Positions 1 to 13,667 of a DNA stretch of 64,000 nt are shown here, in pieces. Made by a program: the position numbers and the translations under genes. The stretch is from Anseranas semipalmata (Eukaryota; Chordata; Aves; Anseriformes; Anseranatidae). The stretch spans positions 29,079 to 93,078 of the forward strand of contig VXAA01005213.1 in the NCBI GenBank assembly GCA_013399115.1. Reading direction: 5' to 3'. Under the pieces are notes generated by a model. That model saw only the letters and a program-made list of their open reading frames with translations. It did not search any database and was not told the origin of the DNA. Every line of letters begins with the position of its first letter. Position 1 is the stretch's first letter.

Positions 1-3000
1 TATGTTCTTTCCTGTGCTCAGGTCTCTGGAGCCATCCTCGGTGTAATGATAGGTGGTATACTTCTTGTCCAGCGCATGTCACCGTGAAAGATGAGTGATG
101 AGTCACTTCCCTTGTGGGCAGTAATGACTAACTGCCGCTCATTCAGGAGCAATGAAATAGCGAAGCTACCACACCAGCAGTTAGGTGCATGTGGAATCAT
201 CACCACAAATCAGCTCTCTGCTGATGACGTGATGTAAAAACAGTTTGTGTAGTCACATGATTAAAGGCTTTTACACCTGATAAAGGAGGAAAGCTCATAA
301 GAAAGGAGTTAAAAACAAGAAGGGAAAGTAGTTAGTTTTGTACCAGTTTTCCCCAAATTGTAAAAATGTAAACCATAGGCGATTTCTATACAGTTCCTAA
401 ACTTGTCTTATAAGATTTACTAGGATTAAGCTATAAAAGCAAGTATTTGCATGAGATTTTTCTTAAAGAATAAGGCATAAGAAATTCAATTCATGTGTGC
501 AATTTCTTTTAGTGTATATAGGTCTTAAAGTTGCATAGAAAGCTTTTGCTTTAGTAACAATGCTGTCGAGTAGACATGCAGAATTAGAACTGGATAGAAA
601 GTAGTTTTTTGTTCTGTAAAAGTTCAGAATGACATAAAATGTTTCATTTTGGAGTATAGCTGTTTCTACTTGAATATTTTCAAGAAAAAAATAGGTAATT
701 CAAGATAGACTGTAATCCAAATCAGGCCTCTACCTTTGCAATAAAAGTTACCTTAAAATTGCATTCAAATCTGTGTTTTAAACTGACCGTGAATTTACAT
801 TTAGTACAAAAAGGCAATGTCATTGATGTGAAGGTGTTGTGCAGTTCTTCCCCAGTTCAGAGTCATGCCTGTGGTCCTGACCCCAACTATCTGGGACTTC
901 TTTTTTATTTTTTCCTCCTCAAAATTTTGAGAAGTGTTGTGTCATCAAAAACAAAAACAAAAGCAAAAACCACCACCATGTTTTTAAATGGAAATGCTCT
1001 AGTTCTGAGTAAATTTTTGTAATTACAGATCCAGGATTAAATCTTGAATTGAGGAAGAGACCAACATTCAGTGGTTTGTTGTGCATAGTTGAGATGCAGG
1101 AAACCCAAGTTTAAGACCAGGACAGCCAAACAGGTTTCACAGAACTGTTTTAGTTGTGTCTCCTATGTTTCTATGAAAAACTGATGTTTCCAGAAGGGAA
1201 TGTATGTATACCATTTATGCCACAGTATTACAAATGCTGTGTATAAATACTGATGGCAATGACAAAAAAAATATTTGTCATCTTTCTGTCTTTTATTACT
1301 CTTGTTATCAGCATTCACATTTTAGGCTGGTCATTATCTCAGCAGTTTGAGAGGAAGTGATGGTCCCCTCTTGATCTTGAGAGACATTGGTTATGAATAG
1401 GAGCAGTGATGGAATCACAACTCTCCTGCTGAGAATGAAATCTCTTCCTGATTGAAGCCCGTGACAAAACTCACATCAGCTTCAAAGGAGAAAGATCTCA
1501 AGCGCAGCAACTTGAATGCCTCTGAAATCCACTGTAGGATAGTTTAGAAAGGTCAAGGTTTTTTGAAGGAAGAGAAAAAGAATGAGAGTAAAACTGTGAA
1601 TAGCATAAAGAAAAGAGAAGGGGAAGTTGTTAGATAAGTTCACAGTTCATTGCTAAATCTTTGTTTATTGAGGAAGCTGATTTTTGTGAAAGCTAATAGA
1701 GGCATTCAACTGGCTTAGATATTCCTGGTTAAAATGTGAATGGGATTATTTCTCCTTTGGTTTGATGTTATGGAAACAAATATCTAAGATTTGGTTGTCA
1801 CAAATAGTATTTGTAGTGCAATTGTGGCTGTTTACTTTAGTAACTTACTCTGCAGAGAGAAGCCAAAATTTCCCAGCAGTAGCACCTGCTAAAGCTCTTG
1901 AATACCTCACAATTGCCATTCTTCGTGTGTTGCTCATCTGTGTTGCAAAGAAGTGTAAAGGCTTCAGCAAAAAGTGCATAAAACATTTTGAAGAGAGACT
2001 AAATGACAAATTAAATTTTAGATTTTGACATGAACTTAGTACTTGCTCAGTGTATACACAAGAATTTTAGTTTTGATAACTAAATCTAGTCTCTAAACTG
2101 CAGTAACATTTCATACTCTGACCTTAGTGTTCAGCAACGGGGAAAAAAATAAAGTGGATTTAGTTCCTCTTTTCCTTACTGGAGCAAAGCAAAACTCTAT
2201 CAGATTTAAGGAGTTTATTATGTTAAGGAAGTGTAACTTTTTAAATAAAGCCACAATTGAACTCATTAAATGAATGTCTCTCTTCAGAGTCCTAGGGAGT
2301 ATAAAACAAGTCTAAGGCATGTCTTCTCTATGAGCAAGATGCTTGGAGAAAACTCAGCAGACCAAACTGTGAAGAGCTGAAATGTATCTGGGGCTGGAAA
2401 AGCTCCTGTGTTGTACGAGGCCTCCCATGTCCAAGTTCTCATGTCAGGACAGATTTGATTTGATTTGATTTGATTTGATTTGATTTGATTTGATTTATTT
2501 TTCCCCAGGGAGTGTTCCTCTGTGAAGGGTCTGTAGGATGGTGACCGAGGACACCATCCAGAACTGAACAGCAGCTGAGGAGGAGAGCTGTGGACATCCA
2601 CTCCTTGAGGAGTGGCCCAGCCTTGAGGAGGCTGGGCCCAAACAAAAAGTAATGACAGATCTTTAGAAGGCTTTCAAGAGAGGAACAAGGGCTATACTAA
2701 AAGCAGGACTCCTCTGCTCTGAAACATCTGGGAGTGCTCAGGTGGAGGCTTGGAAGGTGGAATGTGAGCTTCCAAGTGCTGAAGAAACTGTTCCTTTGTA
2801 AAGACCTAACAAATTATGTCTCAGGAGAGGGATGCTGGTTAAAACAGATCAACAGAAGCACCATGCTGCTCATTCCAGCTGCTTTAACTTGTATTTTGCC
2901 CACTTGCTTACACATCACAGTCAAGCAATAATTGCATATCAACAGGTACGACAAGCCTGCTCTGGAGCAATTCATGTCTTCACTGTCAAAGCAAACAAAA

Positions 3001-4221
3001 CTAAACTTTAAATGTGAACCCTGAGTTTGTAACTGCATGTGCATAAGCAGACTTGCTTATTACTCCTTATTGCTTCTCTTCTTGCTTATTTCATTTATTT
3101 TTCATTTTCTTGTTTGTAAATTATTCCTACACAGAGAAGTAAATGGAACACAGTATGGATGTAGCAGAATATCTATAGGTCTACTAAGCCCTAAAACTAA
3201 GTTCATAGGAAGGGAATTAGGTCCTTGAATTTTGTAAAACAAAGGTTACTTGTCAATTTTGATATTTGGCAATGAAATACTGTGAGCCTTATGAGGACCT
3301 ACTGTGGCTGGAGCCTGTACACTGATGAAGATGTTCCTCCAAGAAACCCACTTGGGATGCTGGCACAAAGTTGTAATTAATCTGTCTATGTCTTGGACTT
3401 GAGTCAGTGAAATATTTTGATTTTAGCATGTGCTTGATTTTAAACATTAAAAATAGTAGCATACTTGAAGTTTCTACACGCCGTCCTGAGCAGAGCTCTG
3501 TACTGGCATGTTTTAAGAAACAATATGGAGAGAAGCTGGGCAATGTTTTTGTAGTGAAAGGAGGTAAAGGATTTAAAATAAATGTTTGAACTACAACAAA
3601 TTTCATAATCAGTGCTATGCATTTGCACCATGGAAAATAGATCTTTACAAAAGGCTTATCACATGTACCTATTTATGAGAGATCATTTTAAATATGGGCT
3701 TGTAACCTGCAAATAAACTAGCTTTAGATAGTATATATTAGTGGCTGTTAAACCATGGAAAGGCAGGTTTGGGCTACTATCAGAAGTTGTTTCTCCTGTT
3801 AGGAAAATACTGGGTTAGTTGATATAGGACTGTGTAGTTTCCTGTCTCCCACTGCTCTGTTTCTTTTTGGGAGGAGGGAGGGAAGTAGGAGAGAGATGAG
3901 AAAAATGGTGTAAACGTCTTCTGGGTTACTGAAGCTGCTCAGTATCATTTTCAGCAAACTGATGAGCAATGCTTTCCCAAAACCTTATTTCCATCTACCG
4001 TACAATTTGACTGAGATTCAAATGTGTATTTATGCTGACAGAAAAAAAAAAAAAAAAAGAAAACATAAAGCTGATTATGGTTTAAATAGTCATAAGTTTG
4101 AGAAGTGTGGCTTGGGTTAGCTTGTTCTCAGATTTAAAGAAACAAGTTCGTAGTACATCACCAATAGCCAAGCTACTGTTATTACTGACTTGTAATGTTG
4201 CTTTTCCTGCTTTCTCTCCAG
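1..4221. other. Sequence upstream of the first DNAH11 relic, no recognisable gene
   Basis: I see AT-rich, intron-like DNA with a pentanucleotide microsatellite at 2452-2496 and an A-run near 4041. The N-terminal DNAH11 exons (start codon through the segment before LVPVLSN) were not recognised, so they are upstream, deleted or too diverged. Short open frames here have no family resemblance. Bases 20-87 after a good acceptor (ttcctgtgctcag) read a hydrophobic stretch (AILGVMIGGILLV) that ends in a stop; I cannot assign it. Confidence 0.5.
2452..2496. repeat. (GATTT)9 microsatellite
   Basis: Nine perfect copies of the pentamer gattt, 45 bp. It lies upstream of the gene relic. Confidence 0.98.
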
Positions 4222-4418
4222 GTGTTAGTGCCTATTCTAAGCAATAAGAAAAAACATAGATTTTGGCCAGGTTGTATTTCCCAAGATATGGAGCAGCAAG
4301 TGGAAGTCATGAAAAACAAAACACGAATTATGAAAGGACTGATATCAGGAAGAACTCATCTTCCCATTCCTACAGTTGCAACAAAGACTGACTTGCATCA
4401 AGTATATGCTGGAAATAA
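4222..4418 (+). pseudogene. DNAH11: DNAH11 relic exon e1 (tail), open
   Basis: A pyrimidine-rich acceptor (ctttctctccag) precedes base 4222 and a GTAAGG donor follows base 4418. The 197-bp exon reads VLVPILSNKKKH, then SQDMEQQVEVMK and LPIPTV, which are DNAH11-like N-terminal tail patterns. It has no lesion, ends in phase 2, and joins e2 in frame through an AAG codon. The exons that should encode the protein start were not found upstream. Confidence 0.92.
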
Positions 4419-5748
4419 GTAAGGAAAGACTTCTGTGTGACTTATGCAACACAGACAAAAAAAAAAAAAAGTTCCTTTTGTTGGTTTCTAGTCTCAGATA
4501 TAAACTGGTAGTAAATTGCATTAACAAAATAATTAAATACTTGGTGTTCCAAATGTAATATTTTTACCACTCTATTTTTCTAACCATTAAAAGTTTTTTA
4601 AAGTATTTTCTGTGTAATTAATATATTTTAAATGCTGTAATTTCTCTGTCATATGAAAACATGAATTTCAAGATTTAAGCTGCCACATAGTCACCAGAAT
4701 TTTGAATTACGTGAAGTTATGCTTCCAGAGTGCAGAATAAGGTTATTTTGTTGAATTACCTTTTCAACATATTTTTGATAGCTTGCACTTTTCCTCTGTT
4801 GCTTTGAGCATTTGATGTGAACTGAACTCTTACTGGCATCTTACTGTTTTCAATGAGATTAGTGCTGTCACAAAAATTGGCATCAAAAAGGAGCGTGGTG
4901 CTAATGACTGTGATGTACATCTGTTATTTATAGAAATAGCTATAATATGAGCCATGTCCCAGAGAACTCATAGTTTAAGTAAAACAAATGAACAAAGGCT
5001 TGATAAAAGTTGAGGACTGTCTGTGTACAGAGATGATCAGAGACAATCAGTTACTGGATGAGCGAAGATTTATAATCCTATCAGTAATAATTTTTCAAGG
5101 CTCTGGTGAGGGTCAGCTGCTCACTGTATGCCATGGCAATGAAGCAGGTGTGCCAGGTAGAAGAGTGCAAACATGGAGTTAAAACTGAGGCAGAATAGAT
5201 GAATTAGCTTAAATGAAAGGGCTGAAGGGGAAAAATAGAGTAGGAAAGGGAGAAAGTAAATTCTAATGTTCCATTAATATTTATTAAAGTGCTTTGCCAT
5301 GTATTCTTAGTTCCTCTTTGTGTAAACACTGGCAAACTATAATAAAAATATATAAAATAAAACCTGTTCAATATTTATGTTAACTAAGAGTCTATTGAAG
5401 CACCAAATTAGCATGTAACTTACTTATTAGAAAAGTAAACAGTAAAATTCAGATTATTTGCATCTGGAATAAACGCAAGGAACTGTTCAAAGGCTCTGCT
5501 GCCAATGATTTGAGGATGTTTGGCTGTGGTTTTGATTAGTAAATACATCTGAAGCTGTAATCCTTGTCTTCATAAACATTTTTAGCTCTGTCTTCAAATT
5601 TTTTTGTTATGACTTGCCTCTGATCAGAACTAAACTGCAAACTTTAACATTATTCATTCTTGAATGTAAAGGGGATGCAGGGACATCTCTCTACTATCAC
5701 AGTACTGTGCTTGCTTTGAAATTTGGGGGCTTTTTTCCTTTTTTGCAG

Positions 5749-5938
5749 GCAAAATGCTAATTCTAGGGCAGTACTATGTGCCATTGAATCAATGGTTATT
5801 AGGTGGTCGCATCAGATCCATGACACTGTGAATGGGAATTCTGCTGAACCTCTTCTCCGTGGCCTTCATCCAGACCCCCAAACTGAGCTGAAGTTCTGGA
5901 AAGCAAGAAAAGACAATCTTTTATATATAAATAAGCAG
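5749..5938 (+). pseudogene. DNAH11: DNAH11 relic exon e2 (DHC_N1 tail), open
   Basis: The exon is 190 bp, with acceptor ttttttgcag and donor GTAAAT. It reads IESMVIRWSHQIHD, LLRGLHPDP and FWKARKDNL, the conserved start of the DHC_N1 domain that mediates heavy-chain and intermediate-chain contacts. No lesion is seen. It ends in phase 0. Confidence 0.95.
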
Positions 5939-6636
5939 GTAAATAATTTCAGATGTCATTTTAAACATCGAGGCTAATTTTTTGTTGTTGTTTGCCTTTC
6001 CCCCTGCATTCTGAAAAGTGAGACAACACAATGACTTTTTAGTATTTTCAGTGGTTTTCCAAATTCATCAGGCTTTAGATAAGTTACCAAACAAAATGGA
6101 GTTAAAATGGACAGTGAAAACTAGTGATGAAGGACTATGTAGCCATAAGGACTTCTGGAACACCCTGTTGTTCCTGTCCATCTTTCCTAAATTTCTGCAA
6201 GTTTGTATTGTATATTGCTTTCAAAGTTAAAGGCAAGAAGCGTTAGTTAGTAATAACAGTGAAGATCAGTGCTTTCAAATTGAATCTGGCAAATTCTTAA
6301 ATTTGTCGTGTTTTGATACTGGGTGACACATTAAAATGTTTTTTAAATGTTCACACAGGAGAGAAGAGACACCCTGATGCCCTTATGCTTATGAACTCCT
6401 GTCTTTCTGCTGTATTTCCTGTACTCTGTCGACATTTATCCTACTTACTGCAGTTCTCCTCATCTGCCTGGATCATTGTTTGTCCCACTTTAAATAGAAC
6501 GCAGATGTGGGGGACAGAATGAAGGAATACTGAGACAGGACCGGTATCAGGTTATTACCTGATTTTCTATTTCCTTTGCAGCTAAAGTATTTATTTCACT
6601 TTATTTGTACTTTAAAAAGTTTTTTTTTTTTCCATC

Positions 6637-6680
6637 TTTCTTTTCTGTAACATCTGTACTTTCTTTTCTGTACATCTGTA
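6637..6680. repeat. 23-bp imperfect tandem duplication
   Basis: tttcttttctgtaacatctg is repeated immediately as tttcttttctgtacatctg. It lies directly before the CR1 fragment in the e2-e3 intron. Confidence 0.9.
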
Positions 6681-6683
6681 ACT

Positions 6684-6788
6684 TAGTGACATGGTTTAGT
6701 GGAGGACTTGGTAGTGTTAGGTTATAGGTTGGACTGGGTGATCTTGGAGGTCTTTTCCAAGATCTAAATGGTTCGGTGATTCTGTGAT
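6684..6788 (+). mobile_element. CR1 LINE 3'-end fragment
   Basis: The segment gtgacatggtttagtgg, then ggttggactgggtgatcttgg and aggtcttttccaa, to the terminal gattctgtgatc is the classic avian CR1 3' end. It is truncated at its 5' side and carries no ORF. It lies in the e2-e3 intron. Confidence 0.9.
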
Positions 6789-7461
6789 CCCCTCTTTCCT
6801 TAACTTCTTGTTTCTGATGTATGTTAGGAACTTGCAGGGTATACTTGCATTAAAATATAGTTAAATAATCATCCATTTATATTCCATGGGAAATACAGTT
6901 ACATTTGCCTTTTTCATTGGGGAAATTCTAGTCTAGAGATTCAGAGTGTTGCTGTTGTGATTTTTTTTTTTTCTCTCCAGAAAACTCTGGTGAAAATGAG
7001 GTTTAAAATAAAATTATTGTTGGGGAAATTGGTGCCAAACATGGCTATGAAACTGATGCTGTTGTTAAAAAAGTCATGATTATTATCATTTACAAGTGAA
7101 ATAGCTCTTTTTAATTTAAAAAGCTATGCAAGGGTATTTACTTTCCAAATATGAAATGCTGTTGGGAGCTGTTTTCAATCCTCTGTGACTTCTGTGTTCG
7201 TTATCAGCACTGTTGCAATGTCAGGGAAGTGAACATTGTGAAGAGCCCAGTTCACTGAAAGCTTCTGGGGCCTTTCCAGGGGTGGAAATTGGCATGGATC
7301 AGCCTTTATCTGCTGGTAGACTCAAGACATTTATTCGTTAATTCTCTGAGGGAAATTCTAAGTTGTCCCAAATTCTCCCTTCTTCTGTTTCTACTCTTTT
7401 AACAGGTGACCATGATCTTTAATTTTGTGTTGTTTTTTTTTTTTCTTTTGTTAAATTCTAG

Positions 7462-7561
7462 CTCCAGAGTCCTGTTGTTCAAAAAACGATTAAAGTCTTG
7501 AAAGCCAAAGAAAGCGGGTATTATCCTGCTTCTCAGAACATTTTCAAGGAGGTAGAAGATG
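7462..7561 (+). pseudogene. DNAH11: DNAH11 relic exon e3 (DHC_N1 tail), open
   Basis: The exon is 100 bp, with acceptor taaattctag and donor GTAAGG. It reads LQSPVVQKTIKVL and YYPASQNIFKEVED. This is the same 34-residue block that follows the FW..R..NL segment in beta dyneins. No lesion is seen. It ends in phase 1 and joins e4 in frame. Confidence 0.9.
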
Positions 7562-9036
7562 GTAAGGTAGAGTGAATGAGATGTATATTTTGTCTGTGCT
7601 TATATGTGTGTGTTACAAAATAATCTATAATTTGTCTTAAAAATAAGTCATGATGGTAAGATATATCAGTGTTTCAGGGGTATACATGATAAATCTTTGT
7701 GTGCTGAGTTGGCTCGTTATTTGCGTTTTTTTTTTTTGTTTTGTGTGTGTGTGTTTTTTTTTTAAGATTTATGTGGATACTTTTCATATCATAAAAATAA
7801 AGGAAACATAGCAGTAGCAAAATCAGTTAGTATGTGCATGTTTTCATCATCGCTTTTGATTCTTTAGCTGAGGTAAATCTGATGATAGATAAAGTCTATT
7901 GTTAAATGACATTAAACAATGCCGTTAACAATAAAGAAATATTTGGCTAATATACTACTGTGTGTAAAAATAAGCTTTAATGGAATTTAATAAAATGCCA
8001 GCTTCTAAATGTTATTCAGTTTAGGAGGTACTAGTACTGCAAACAATGCTCACAAGTGTTGTCTTTCCTATTTTACTTATGGTTAAAGATCATGCCTAGA
8101 ATTTTGAAATAATACCTTAAATTAGTGACACATTTGAAGCCTTTTTTTTAAATAAAAATAAAAAATCCCGGCAATAAATTTTTTATATTTTGATGGGTAA
8201 GATAATTTTGTATTAGTGAACTGAAATATATTTAAGCAGTTTTTCTCTTGATGTATGACTAGACAAAAGCACTGAAAAGTTTATCGTTCATCAGGTGTCT
8301 TTACTTAGCAAATACTCTACAGTGGCAAAGTCCAAAAATTTGTGGGTGTCTTCTGAACTTTTGAGGCCAGAGATGCATGGGGTACCTACCAGGCAATGGA
8401 AAGACAGTATTCAACAGCATCTGGCGACATGTAGAGGCTGGCATTGCACTACAACTTTCACACTTTTAACGTTTTGAGCAGTAAAAGAACAGATTTCATC
8501 TGCATTGATGCCTAACTGCTTGTGAGAGTCTGGATCCTTCCCACGTCCTCACATGACAGCAGCAGCCTAGAGCAAGCCTGCTGTGCCTTCTGCTGAAAGG
8601 CAGAATAGCACAGGCTTCTACAGTCTATGAAAAGAGAAAAGTTGTTGGTGTCTGTTAATACCCATCTTGAAGGAAACATGGAGTCCTTCCCCTTTGACAA
8701 AAAATGCCAAGCCATTAAACATAATACTGGAAGGTGTGGTGGGGCACACAGCCCTTTCCAGAATATCACAGTGCACCTACCTCTCAGTGCGAGGTTAGTC
8801 AGGAGCACAACTAGTCATCAGTTGACCTCTTGTGATCAGGCTTGGCCTGTCCACTTGCTGAGACTCTGTGCAGCTTCATAAGCACTTTTTCATGTAAGAT
8901 GTGACTATAAAACCTACATATCTTTCTCCTTTTGGATAAATAAAGGATAACTTTGCATTCCTCATTAAGGCTAGGTTAGTTTGGAAGTGGTCATCTCTTA
9001 AGCTGTAGCATGTTTTTTCTCTTTTATATTTTACAG

Positions 9037-9249
9037 CACTTGTAGAAGCCCAAGATATTGAGCTGTATCTGAGACCACTGGAAAAAATTCCTTTGGCTTT
9101 TTGAGGAGATAGAATTCCCAAAGATCCATAATTTAATCCCACCTTTATTTCACACCATCTGCCTGATATGGAATCACTCCAAGTTCTACAGCACGCCTCC
9201 ATGAATAGTAGTTCTGCTGCAGGAATTTTGCAACCTGCTCATTGACCAG
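9037..9249 (+). pseudogene. DNAH11: DNAH11 relic exon e4 (tail): 1-nt frameshift and TGA stop
   Basis: The acceptor is tattttacag and the donor GTAGCT. It reads [16 protein letters not shown], then an extra T in the T-run near 9098-9102 shifts the frame and exposes TGA at 9102. After the shift it reads [28 protein letters not shown] and LLQEFCNLLIDQ. TGA at 9202-9204 replaces the expected arginine codon of the STPPR-type motif, probably a CGA to TGA change. The length (213 bp) is exactly one base over a whole-codon fit. Confidence 0.95.
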
Positions 9250-11466
9250 GTAGCTTCAAGTAAGGGTAGTACACTGCGTAAGTACCTGATAAATAAATGT
9301 TGGTTGTTATGCATCATACCAACAACACAGACACAGATTTAATCTGTTTGTTAGTTTTCTAATAAACAGCATAATTACATTTTTTATATGCTCAGCCAGT
9401 GTTAGATCATTAAATTTTGAGCTGAATAATTAGTCATCAGCTGTACCATTCACATACTGTGTATTTAAGAATGAAACATGTTTCTTATCTAGTGAGAGAA
9501 AACTGTTCTTTGAAAGCCATGTATCCTCTGCAGGTTGGTTGTTGCTCCTTACCCCCTTCTTTTCACATTAGCTTGCTGCTTCTTTTCTTACCAGCTTTCA
9601 CCATAGGTATTTGCTTTCATGGACTGCAAAATGTTGACAAGAGCTACGCAAATCAGAAAATATGGAGTTTGCAAACAAGCTGTGAATGAGCTGCCACGAT
9701 GCATTTTCTGTCCTGTCATCAATGAACTTTTCTCACACTTCTACTGAAACCCACTATTTCAGTGGAAGTATGAGAACTTCCAAATGTTGGCAAGCAAGGC
9801 CATTCTGTAGGACTCAGTGTTCTGGAGGCAATTCTGTTGGTCAAGAAAAAGGAGAATTCCCTTCAAAGCCAGCCTGTTCTGGTGACAGACCACTTTCTAG
9901 GTGGTCACCAAAATCCTCCCTTAGGACCAGCAGGCAGCCAGTCTCCTCAGTTTCCACAGTAACCTGTAACCAGGGAATGAGATAAGAGACCTGATTTTCT
10001 CCTGCAAGAAACAGCTCCCAGTTCATGCTGAAGGAACTGGAGGAGGCTTAGCAGGTCTGTCACTGAATAGGAGCCCTCTGAGAGCACCTGGAGGAGTAAA
10101 TCTCCATCTTCCCTGTTACAGGCTTACAGCAGGGTTGGAGTGGTGAGTGTTAAGTGAGTAGGGGGTACTTAACTCTTTTTCAGGAGGAATAAGTGTTGTG
10201 TGAACATCTGCACTGGAGGAATCCTCTCCGGCATGATGGGAACTGAATGCAAAGTGCTTAGATTTGCTTAGAAAGGGAACTTTATATTAGGAAATCAGTC
10301 TCCCACTTTGCTATGCTATCAGCCCTCCTGTTTATTTTTACTTGGTCAAACATCCGCTATGTATGGCAAGGCCCCATTTGCCACTCCTTTGACATTGAAC
10401 CATCTCCTTCCTTGCATGTTTTAGCTGGACTTCAGTGGGCTAATTTATAATGTTGTCATTGAAATTAGTCTGAATGCCTGACAAATTATTGTTATACATT
10501 AGAAGGCAAGCACTGATGAAGGTCAAAGTCTGCTCATTCTGGTCTCAGCCCAAAATAGCAGGTTTTGAAGTGGTGCCAAAAGGTTTAAGGTTTGGATGGA
10601 ACCTTATATAATCCTTAATTTGTAAGTCTTGGAGAAAGAGGGACAAGAAGTACCTAGGAGGGGCATCAATATGAAGTAGAAGAGTATGGGGGAAAAAGTA
10701 AAATGAAAACTATGTCCAGAAAAAGGTTTTATTTCCCCCCATCCTTCCCCTGTAGACTCTACTTGCATTGCATTAACTTACAGATTCACATCAAATATGT
10801 GATGTAAATTCTTTAATAAATGTAAGTTGTACCAGTTCTAGATAAACTGATGAGGTAAGAACAGCAAAAAAACAACCTTCCTCCTGCCCCCAACAAAAAA
10901 ATGATACTCCATGCAGACAGGGCTATCCAGGGATCCTGGTTCTCTCTCTCAAGTTATTCATGATATGGTCCAGAATTATACATTAGGTAAACATGATTCT
11001 GGATTTGGGAGGAGCCATCTTCTGCTGATTTACTAAATGAAAAAGCTAGAAGGATTTGTGTTGGCACTTGTGTACGTGCTGGCACTACATAGGCTACCTG
11101 AGGATTAGTACCCAAAGATTATGAAGGTATTATAGCAAAGAGGCAAATACATTGTCAATGTTGCTTTTTTTTTNTCCTTAACTCTTTTATTTCCTGAATG
11201 TTCACTGTACAAAAGATGATACATAAGGCTCAGTCTAGTTGGTGGAATATGCAACAGATTGAAGAAACTTTGGAAGCGTCTCAAAAGTGAGAGCTGCATG
11301 ATGAGATAATTGAAAAACTAGAAGAGTTAGAGATAACTTTGAAAGCTAATACATTATTTTTGTGTTCATATATGAAGTAGAAAATAACTTCAACTGATGT
11401 CATGAATTGTATTTTAAAAATACTTTTTTTTTTTTTTCTTCTGTTGTTCATTTATTTACATTCCAG

Positions 11467-11701
11467 TCTAGGTTGTGTCTTTCACCAGAAAATCTTTTCA
11501 AAGGAGAAACTGAAGAAACATTGGAACATGTGAAAACAGCGAAAAAATACCTTAAAAAGCTTTAAGGATTCATTCTTCAATCACAGAAACAAATTGGAAA
11601 GTTACTTCACCTGTGGCATGGAATTTAAACCATGGAATTTCAGACCTGAGATGTTGTTTTCCAGATTTGCTATGTTTCTCAACCACTTACTGAAGATTGA
11701 G
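11467..11701 (+). pseudogene. DNAH11: DNAH11 relic exon e5 (tail): 1-nt frameshift
   Basis: The acceptor is ttacattccag and the donor GTATTA. Frame 1 reads SRLCLSPENLFKGETEETLE up to KKYLKKL, then TAA at 11563. Skipping one T gives KDSFFNHRNKLESYF, KPWNFRPEMLFSRF and FLNHLLKIE, the conserved continuation. The lesion is therefore a single-base insertion at about 11560-11563. The length of 235 bp is one base over a whole-codon exon. Confidence 0.95.
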
Positions 11702-13508
11702 GTATTACTAATGATCTATCCTGTTGATAATAAATATAAAAATAGTATTTGAGAAATATGGGCTATTCTCAGTTATACAGACAGCGTGACTTGGGTTTCT
11801 AATTTCCAGAATGCAGAATTACAGTGCATAGGAAGAATTAGGAGTGTTGAGTAGAATGCAAATATTGTATGCTGTGCAAGGAGCAGGTTGGTATTAACAA
11901 CAAGAAAAATATAAAAAGTGTTTCCTAAATTTTGTCCTTCCCAGGATTTTGAAAGTTGCTTGAGCCAAGTGCTACTTTTCAAATGCTGGGACTTTCTCCT
12001 GAGCATGGCACCTTTATCTGTGCTTTTTTTTTTTTTTTTTTCCTGAAGAACTGAGGAGTCATCTGTTTATACCTAGAAAAAATGTGGTGTTTTAGTTTAG
12101 TGCTTGGATGAGACAGAATACCCTACACCTCTGCTTTTAAGTCTGTTCCAACAAGCAAAAAAAGATGAAAAATCTGTGGCAGGACAAGGAAGGTAGAATG
12201 TTGTCTTCTACTGTTGTGGTTAGGGCAGTTGTGTAGGGCAGGAGCAGTCATTGGTTCTGGTTCCTGCTGCCAAGAATTTTTTATGCTTTTCTGAGCCTGG
12301 AAGCAGTTGTAGCAGGAATCTAGGCTGCCTGCTGATTAGGGTGACCTTGTGAGAAGTGGGAGATTCACTTTTGGGATCTGAGCTGGGAAATGATGCATTT
12401 TAGCTCTGCAATTATTTAGCTAGTATGCCATCCTACCCCTTTAAAATATTATCAGAGAGTAAGAAACGCAGTCCCACAGTATCCGACACCACCATCCAGA
12501 GCAATATCTGAAAGGGATTTGGGGTAAATGCATGGGCTCTTGACGGTCTGTTGGCAGGCTGACAGGTCGTGGTGCTCAGGCTGTATGGGTGTTGAACATG
12601 CTTAGGAACAAAACTGCGCCAGCAATTGTGCAAGAGCAGCTGCTTCCAGCTGTCAGAGGCACCACATGCAGCCACTACACATAAACTAACTCATACTGGC
12701 AGTTGTGTTTCCTGGCAATCAGGTGGTAGCCACACTGAGTTTACTGTGGTCAACCTCAGCTGGGGCTTGAGGCACCTGAGGAAGGCTGAGTCGAGCAGAG
12801 AGCCCTGCCCTGCGGGAGCGGGTCCCTTCAGGGTGAGGTGGCAGCTGGGTGAGGTACTGTTGGTCAGAACTGGGTCTAGGTGTCCATGGTCCACCAGGAG
12901 TCTGCTTGAAGAACCTGTGGCAGTTTGGCTGCTGAATAGATGTTAGACATTTCTCAACACACTAGGAACCAGCTATTTTCATCCCTTTGGGGCACGAAAC
13001 AATTACTTCATTCAAGTGAAATCAGAGACCATAGAAGTTAATTTGGCACATGTTACAAAGGAGGTTACAGTTGGTTCACTTTTACTCGTCTTAGAAAGAT
13101 TTATGGTTAATTTTCAGAGCAACATTTAGTGTAGGGCTATGTTAATAAATCATGTTTATACTTGAAAGTATGTTTAGTAGTGCTTACTCACTTTAGCTCA
13201 GACTTTTTTAACTTAATCTGATAAAATTAAAATGGAAATAAATTTGTACTATGGGACAATTCATTTCCACTTGTGTTTTAATCCTATAAGTAGCTCGACC
13301 AGGGTAAACCATTGCTGGAATTACCTGTTGCTCCTCCACCTTTTTTTTTATATTAATTACTTAAGGTGTTGATAGGTCTAACTTCTCATTCTGCCAAACC
13401 AGAAGAATGAAAGTCAAATGAGGCAAAAACATCTCAAACATCAGGATTGTTATTGTTTTTTCTTTTGTGCAAGCATACTTTTAGTTAATTTTTGTTCATT
13501 TGATCTAG

Positions 13509-13667
13509 CAAACTTTCAGTAACATGCTGGAATTTCAAAAGCTGGAAAAACTGGACTTGGTGGAATGCAGGGGAAAATTTTAAGTGAGCAGGTCTGCAGA
13601 ATAAATGAAGGGTTTATGGAAAGCTGTGAAGCTTTTATAAAGAGAAATGCTTCAGATTATAATAACA
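13509..13667 (+). pseudogene. DNAH11: DNAH11 relic exon e6 (tail): 1-nt deletion
   Basis: After the acceptor tttgatctag the exon reads QTFSNMLEFQKLEKLD. A missing T near 13557-13558 then shifts the frame, and reading resumes as GGMQGKILSEQV and INEGFMESCEAFIK. Family members have LEFGG across this point. The 3' end is uncertain; I placed it at a weak GTAATA donor after 13667. Confidence 0.85.

Noticed and set aside
1762..2028. 88-codon plus-strand open frame upstream of e1
   Set aside because: No family resemblance, and it does not match the N-terminal DNAH11 segment expected there. Similar frames occur by chance in this composition.
11200..11300. Exon-like minus and plus frames before e5
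   Set aside because: No dynein similarity, and the segment contains an N inside a T-run. The genuine exon starts at 11467.
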